From positions 6,386,001 through 6,450,000 of the forward strand of contig OY992832.1 in NCBI GenBank assembly GCA_963921425.1: a stretch of DNA of 64,000 nucleotides. The letters run 5' to 3'. The DNA is from Dryas octopetala. Lineage: Eukaryota > Streptophyta > Magnoliopsida > Rosales > Rosaceae. The notes below the pieces were generated by a model. That model had not been told where the DNA came from. It was given only the letters and a program-made list of their open reading frames with translations, and ran no database searches. The first letter of the stretch is position 1. Each line of letters starts with the position of its first letter. Shown here one piece after another: positions 59,329-64,000 of this stretch. Made by a program: the position numbers and the translations under genes.

Positions 59329-60671
59329 AAGTTTGAGTCGTATTAGGCTTGGCCAAAAAGAAAACCCCAACTTAAGGATATAAGATAATGTGCAATGTTG
59401 ATGGTGGTGGGGTCTTAGCAGATACATATACATAACATAATTAGTTGGCTGCCGAGCAGAGTACCCAATTGTTTTTGAATGTAATATGTGTTGGTGCATC
59501 TGCATGGCCAAAACAAAAGAGCAATGCCTTATCACTTATGGCTCTGCCACTTTTGATTCATTTTATTTGGGTGACTAATCTCCTATATATGGATAATCTT
59601 TTCATATAAAATACATGTATCTTCGATCATCATCATCACCACAATCTGTTTGTGTGAGATTTTTCTGCATCTTTGGTGACCACAGCACCCCCAAAATATC
59701 GGTTGGCCAACTTGCCCCCACGTATCCATTTGGCCACTCCAACTCCTCCCCTCCGCTTTTTTTAAAACGCTTCTATCTTCTCTCTACAACAAAAGTAGGT
59801 TGGGTCAGGTCACGAGAGTCACCACCACTGTTTACATTTCGCGTCTTGAATGTGAAAGTCTCGGACCATCCAACAGAGATCTGCATTCTGCATAACTATC
59901 CGGTCAGACTCCTTCTATAATGGGTTTCTCTTCTAAATTATTGTTTTGGGTCGAATAGTTTTTTGTTCCTATCATTCTGGGCTTGTTTATTATTATATGC
60001 ACTATTGTGTATTTGATTCTGCATTTTCACGTATTTGAGTTTCTTTATATTATTATTTTTGTCGGGACATGCGACCTTAACTTGATCATGGGTTCTCTTT
60101 TTTCTTTTTTCTTTTTTAGTTTTTTAAATGATATTTAATTATGGGTATTGTTCTTTATACTTTAGTGAGTATTACTCTTAAATTTATTTACCGTGGAGGA
60201 GCATAACAAGAATATATCATTGTTATGCTTTAGCTTGGATCAAGAGTCTTTTACCTCTGCAATTTCTTTACAGTATCTGAATTACTGCAGTATCCTCCTG
60301 CTGCTAAATTAAAGATTATTTTAGGCTGATGAGTGATGAGACAATCAAACAAAGATATCACAAGCACTTTGATCAATTTCAGTAATTAAAATGAGGGGTT
60401 GGATATAGAAATTGAGTTCGAAAATACGTAATGTAGGAGAAGGATAACTAACTGTTTGTGCTTGCATATAATTTTTTTGGGTACAACTTGCATATAATTT
60501 GTTTGTGAGACTTACACAGTTAACAAATATGTTGTAACAATTTGAGCATGAATAATCTGCTAGAAAAGTTTGTAGTGAGAGAACTCATGTACAAGATGAA
60601 TCAGAGGCATATTGTAGGAAGGAATGACTATAGCAATTTGCAAATTGCAGCCTTTCCTGCAGGATAAGCAT
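59329..60671. promoter_or_regulatory. Upstream region and presumed 5' leader of TPS
   Basis: A TATATAT motif at 59583-59589 may be the TATA box. A pyrimidine-rich, GC-richer stretch at about 59615-59920 looks like a transcribed leader. A strong acceptor CCTTTCCTGCAG at 60651-60662 lies ten bases before the start codon, implying an intron in the leader. Short upstream frames occur but none is convincing. Confidence 0.5.
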
Positions 60672-63176
60672 ATGCCAGGAAATAAGTATAATAACTGCAA
60701 TCCTTCCACACCCAGAAGTAGATTGGAAAGGCTTCTAAGGGAAAGAGAGCTAAGGAGATCAAACCGTGCTTTGCAGTCGAATGAAGATGGAAATAGACAG
60801 GCAGACCTCTTAGGGAATGATATATTTTTGACTGAGATTGAAAATTTAGGTCTATCTAGTGAGGACGATTTTCCGGAAGCAGTTTCAGCAACAAGAGCTT
60901 TTGTTGATGGATTTGAATGGCAAGATGGACGGCCCTTTAAACAACGTTTATTGGTGGTGGCCAACAGGTTACCTGTCTCCGCAGTTAGGAAGGGTGAGGA
61001 CTCATGGCAGCTTGAGATGAGTGTTGGAGGACTAGTCAGTGCACTGTTAGGTAAATTATACTCCTCTTGTCTTATCCCTTTTGTTTTCAGTGCATCCTGT
61101 TTTTATATTTTAATGGCCTTTTTTTGGGTACTCACATAACATTTATGTTAGGTTACAGATAATATTGTTTACACTATCTGTCTTTCCTTCATTTCTGTAA
61201 TGCATCTATGTTCAATATTTCCATATTCAAAGGGTCAATTAAGCCTGGTTATTTTCTTGAAGGCGTGAAGGAGTTTGATGCCAGATGGATTGGTTGGGCT
61301 GGTGTAAATGTTCCTGATAGTATTGGACAAAAAGCACTGACCAAAGCTTTAGCCGAAAAGGTTCAAAACTCTTGGTCTTGTCTTGAAATTTTCACAGAAC
61401 TTAAGCCTATAAGCTGGCCATCTATTATCTTAAATCTTGATAATGGTTCTGTCTCGCCCCTTCCCCTTTCCCCCATACCTCAAAACACAGACACACAGGC
61501 ATGTGCACGTGTGCGCTCACACACACACATACTAGCTGTTTGATTATGCATCAAAGAAGAAAAACCTTACATTATTTATTGCAGAGGTGCATCCCAGTGT
61601 TTCTTGACGAAGAAATTGTTCATCAATATTACAATGGTTATTGTAACAACATCTTGTGGCCTCTTTTCCATTATCTTGGACTTCCACAAGAAGATCGCCT
61701 CGCAACAACCCGCAGTTTCCAATCTCAGTTCGATGCATATAAGAAGGCAAACCAAATGTTTGCTGATGTTGTACACCAACACTATGAGGATGGAGATGTT
61801 GTGTGGTGCCATGATTACCACCTAATGTTCCTTCCTAAATGTCTGAAAGAATATAACAACAAAATGAAAGTTGGTTGGTTTCTCCACACACCTTTTCCTT
61901 CCTCAGAAATACATAGGACACTGCCATCTCGATCAGAACTATTGAGATCTGTTCTTGCTGCTGATTTGGTTGGGTAAGTCATGTATTTTGCTGCAAAGTA
62001 TTCAAAATGCTTGTCATATTTCATGATTATTTATGCTACATAGTATCTCATAGAATTTAATAGGTATTCATATGACACTTTAAGGTTCTATATCAAAAGT
62101 TGTCCATATTTCTTCCAGTTTTGATTTTGGAAATATGATCAAGGCTTGGTGGTAAAACTGTTATAGAAGTCTCTCGAGGTGCTTGTATGCAAGTTGTGAC
62201 TTATGAATATTCTACATATACTCTTTCTAAGAGTTCACAGTTAATGGAAGTGAATGCATTATCTGTTGTGGACTCTGGCTGAAGTGATTATTTCTTGTCA
62301 GCAATCCTGATTTTATCTACTTTAATCCTGAAAATATAGTAGCTCTTGATTAACATAGTGGATAAATCTTAATCAGTCCTATTTTTGTCTGCTTATGAAC
62401 AGATTACGCTTTCATTACACTATATAATGTTGTCAGTATTCTTTTGTGAAATATGTTCCGTAAGTTATCATCTTATGTTGTTTCTCAAGACCATGTGTGT
62501 TTTGATGTGTGGATTCTTTAATTTCCAGTTTCCATACATATGATTATGCAAGGCATTTTGTTAGCGCTTGCACCCGTATTCTTGGTTTAGAGGGTACACC
62601 TGAAGGAGTAGAAGATCAAGGAAGGCTGACTCGTGTTGCTGCTGTATGTATAAATTTTTCTTTATTTGAAGTTCATCACTTAATTCATCCTCATGGTGCC
62701 CACTTGATTTTCTTTTTTCTTTTTTCTTTTCTCTCCCCACAACCCCGCCCCCTGAAACTATAGTTTCCAATTGGGATAGACTCAGACCGATTCATTCGAG
62801 CTCTAGAACTCCCTCAAGTCCAGGATCACATGAAAGAATTGAAAGAAAGATTTGCTGGCAGAAAGGTAAGAACTGATTAAATTTTTCAGTAAAATTTTAC
62901 TTTGTTGATTTTAATTGAAGTGCATCCAATGCCAGTACATCAAAAATCCTACGTTTCATTAAGGCACAGTCATGAAGCACACCTATTGTGCACTCTACTT
63001 CTTCTCCATGCAGCTTAACGTGCTGGTGTTAGACATAATTGCAAACTAGCTTATAATCTGTCTTATGTTCAAATTCTCAGTGTGATTTTATTGGATATCC
63101 TTTGTATTCTTCTATGCAAGAAAATTGTACTTCTGATAACAACTAGGTCAATTACAAGTTCAATTGGATACCATGA

Positions 63177-63219
<43 letters not shown>

Positions 63220-64000
63220 CCACTTTCTCTTTACTAAATTATTCTTGATCTTTATAACAATTTCTTGTGTTAAAATCAGGCAGTGTGTCTCCAATCCTGA
63301 AAATCTTGTCTTCCTTGACCTCTGTAGATGTTGTTACTTGTCGGTGTTTGATAATTGGGTGATCATTATATATGCTCGTGGTTCAGCACATAACCAAATG
63401 AATTTATTCTCTGTCAATGGTTTCAATTTTTAGTCCATGGCCTTGAGCTTAATTTTATGGATTTATTTCATTCTTCAAATTCTCAAAGTTTCCAGTCAAC
63501 TATGGGCAGGTAATGTTGGGTGTTGATCGTCTTGATATGATTAAGGGAATTCCTCAAAAGATTTTGGCATTTGAAAAATTTCTTGAAGAAAATCTGGATT
63601 GGCGTGATAAAGTAGTCTTGCTGCAAATTGCTGTACCAACAAGAACAGATGTTCCTGAGTGTATGTTCCTTCTCAAATATTTGTAGCCTAAATTTGGTAT
63701 TTTATTCATTAGTGGTATTCCATCTTTCTTCTATTCTATTGTACTACTTGCTTATCAAGGAAGTTGGATGGTTGATGCATCTCAAAGAATGCAAGGATTT
63801 ATATGTAACTAATCTATGATTGTGTGTTTTTCAATTGACAAAATGTGAACTCAAGAAATCCTTCCTTTGATAGCCCTATCATTAAATTTCATTTGTATCC
63901 TCAAATTCTAATTTCAGCTTGAAGAATCTGATATATGTTTGTATTATGTGGTTTCACTCACAGATCAAAAGCTCACAAGCCAGGTTCATGAGATTGTCGG
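60672..64000 (+). CDS. TPS1: Trehalose-6-phosphate synthase, class I (partial, 3' end outside window)
   Basis: Seven exons are visible: 60672-61050, 61263-61360, 61585-61973, 62529-62643, 62764-62865, 63510-63660 and 63964 to the window end. They read in frame for about 424 residues. The enzyme makes trehalose 6-phosphate from UDP-glucose and glucose 6-phosphate, a sugar-status signal in plants. The start MPGNKY and the Arg-rich segment RLERLLRERELRRSN match the N-terminal extension of Arabidopsis TPS1. Glycosyltransferase-20 blocks follow: LLVVANRLPVS, GWAGVNVPD, LWPLFHYLG, WCHDYHLMFLP, GWFLHTPFPSSEI, FHTYDYARHF and MLGVDRLDMIKG. All exon joins agree with the family. The C-terminal phosphatase-like domain lies beyond the window. 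An ATG at 60624 is upstream of the leader acceptor and is probably intronic. Confidence 0.95.
63180..63217 (+). repeat. CT microsatellite in TPS intron 5
   Basis: A pure CT run of about 38 bases between exons 5 and 6. Confidence 0.95.

Noticed and set aside
59615..59920. 101-codon frame upstream of TPS
   Set aside because: More likely the transcribed leader of TPS; no family resemblance.

Overview
The window is dicot plant genomic DNA, most consistent with a Rosaceae genome close to Prunus. It is AT-rich, has intron-split genes with GT-AG junctions, and is full of microsatellites and small non-autonomous transposons. A 200-base run of N at 20547-20746 shows it comes from a scaffolded assembly. 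The predicted AGAMOUS protein looks close to Prunus AG orthologues as I remember them; no search was run.

Genes from left to right: a two-exon plant defensin (155-801, minus); a cyclic phosphodiesterase of the 2H family (3584-4940, plus); an ankyrin-repeat integrin-linked-kinase-like (Raf-like) kinase in 12 exons (7258-12192, plus); the floral C-class MADS-box gene AGAMOUS with a 5.1-kb second intron (24098-31001, plus); three tandem GDSL esterase/lipase genes, all minus (31646-33494, 36180-37967, 42019-45060); an unrecognised secreted helical protein (48409-49172, minus); a broken coding fragment (56828-57077, minus); and the first seven coding exons of a class I trehalose-6-phosphate synthase, cut by the window end (60672-64000, plus).

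The order phosphodiesterase, ankyrin kinase, AGAMOUS, GDSL esterase matches, from memory, the order of Arabidopsis At4g18930, At4g18950, At4g18960 and At4g18970. This looks like an old collinear block. The gene functions are unrelated, so it is conserved synteny and not a pathway cluster.

The spaces between genes are rich in mobile DNA. Two Mutator-type foldback elements have exact 9-bp target duplications. Several Tourist-like MITEs have TTA/TAA duplications. A palindromic MITE family carries G-box motifs, and there are tRNA-like SINE remnants. A truncated LINE has a 12-bp target duplication, and a short plastid psbC fragment is present.

From about 50.2 to 59.3 kb lies the strangest region. 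A satellite of roughly 180-bp monomers, built from 22-23-bp subrepeats, is interrupted by a 1.2-kb foldback element with a perfect palindromic core. Next come a 0.5-kb repeat present twice in inverted orientation 4.1 kb apart, a minisatellite in which each unit is a small hairpin, and the broken coding fragment.

The best-supported regulatory feature is in AGAMOUS intron 2: two CCAATCA boxes flanking a GC-rich palindrome, plus candidate LEAFY and WUSCHEL sites, as known from Arabidopsis AG. All exon boundaries are manual predictions from splice signals, frame continuity and family resemblance.
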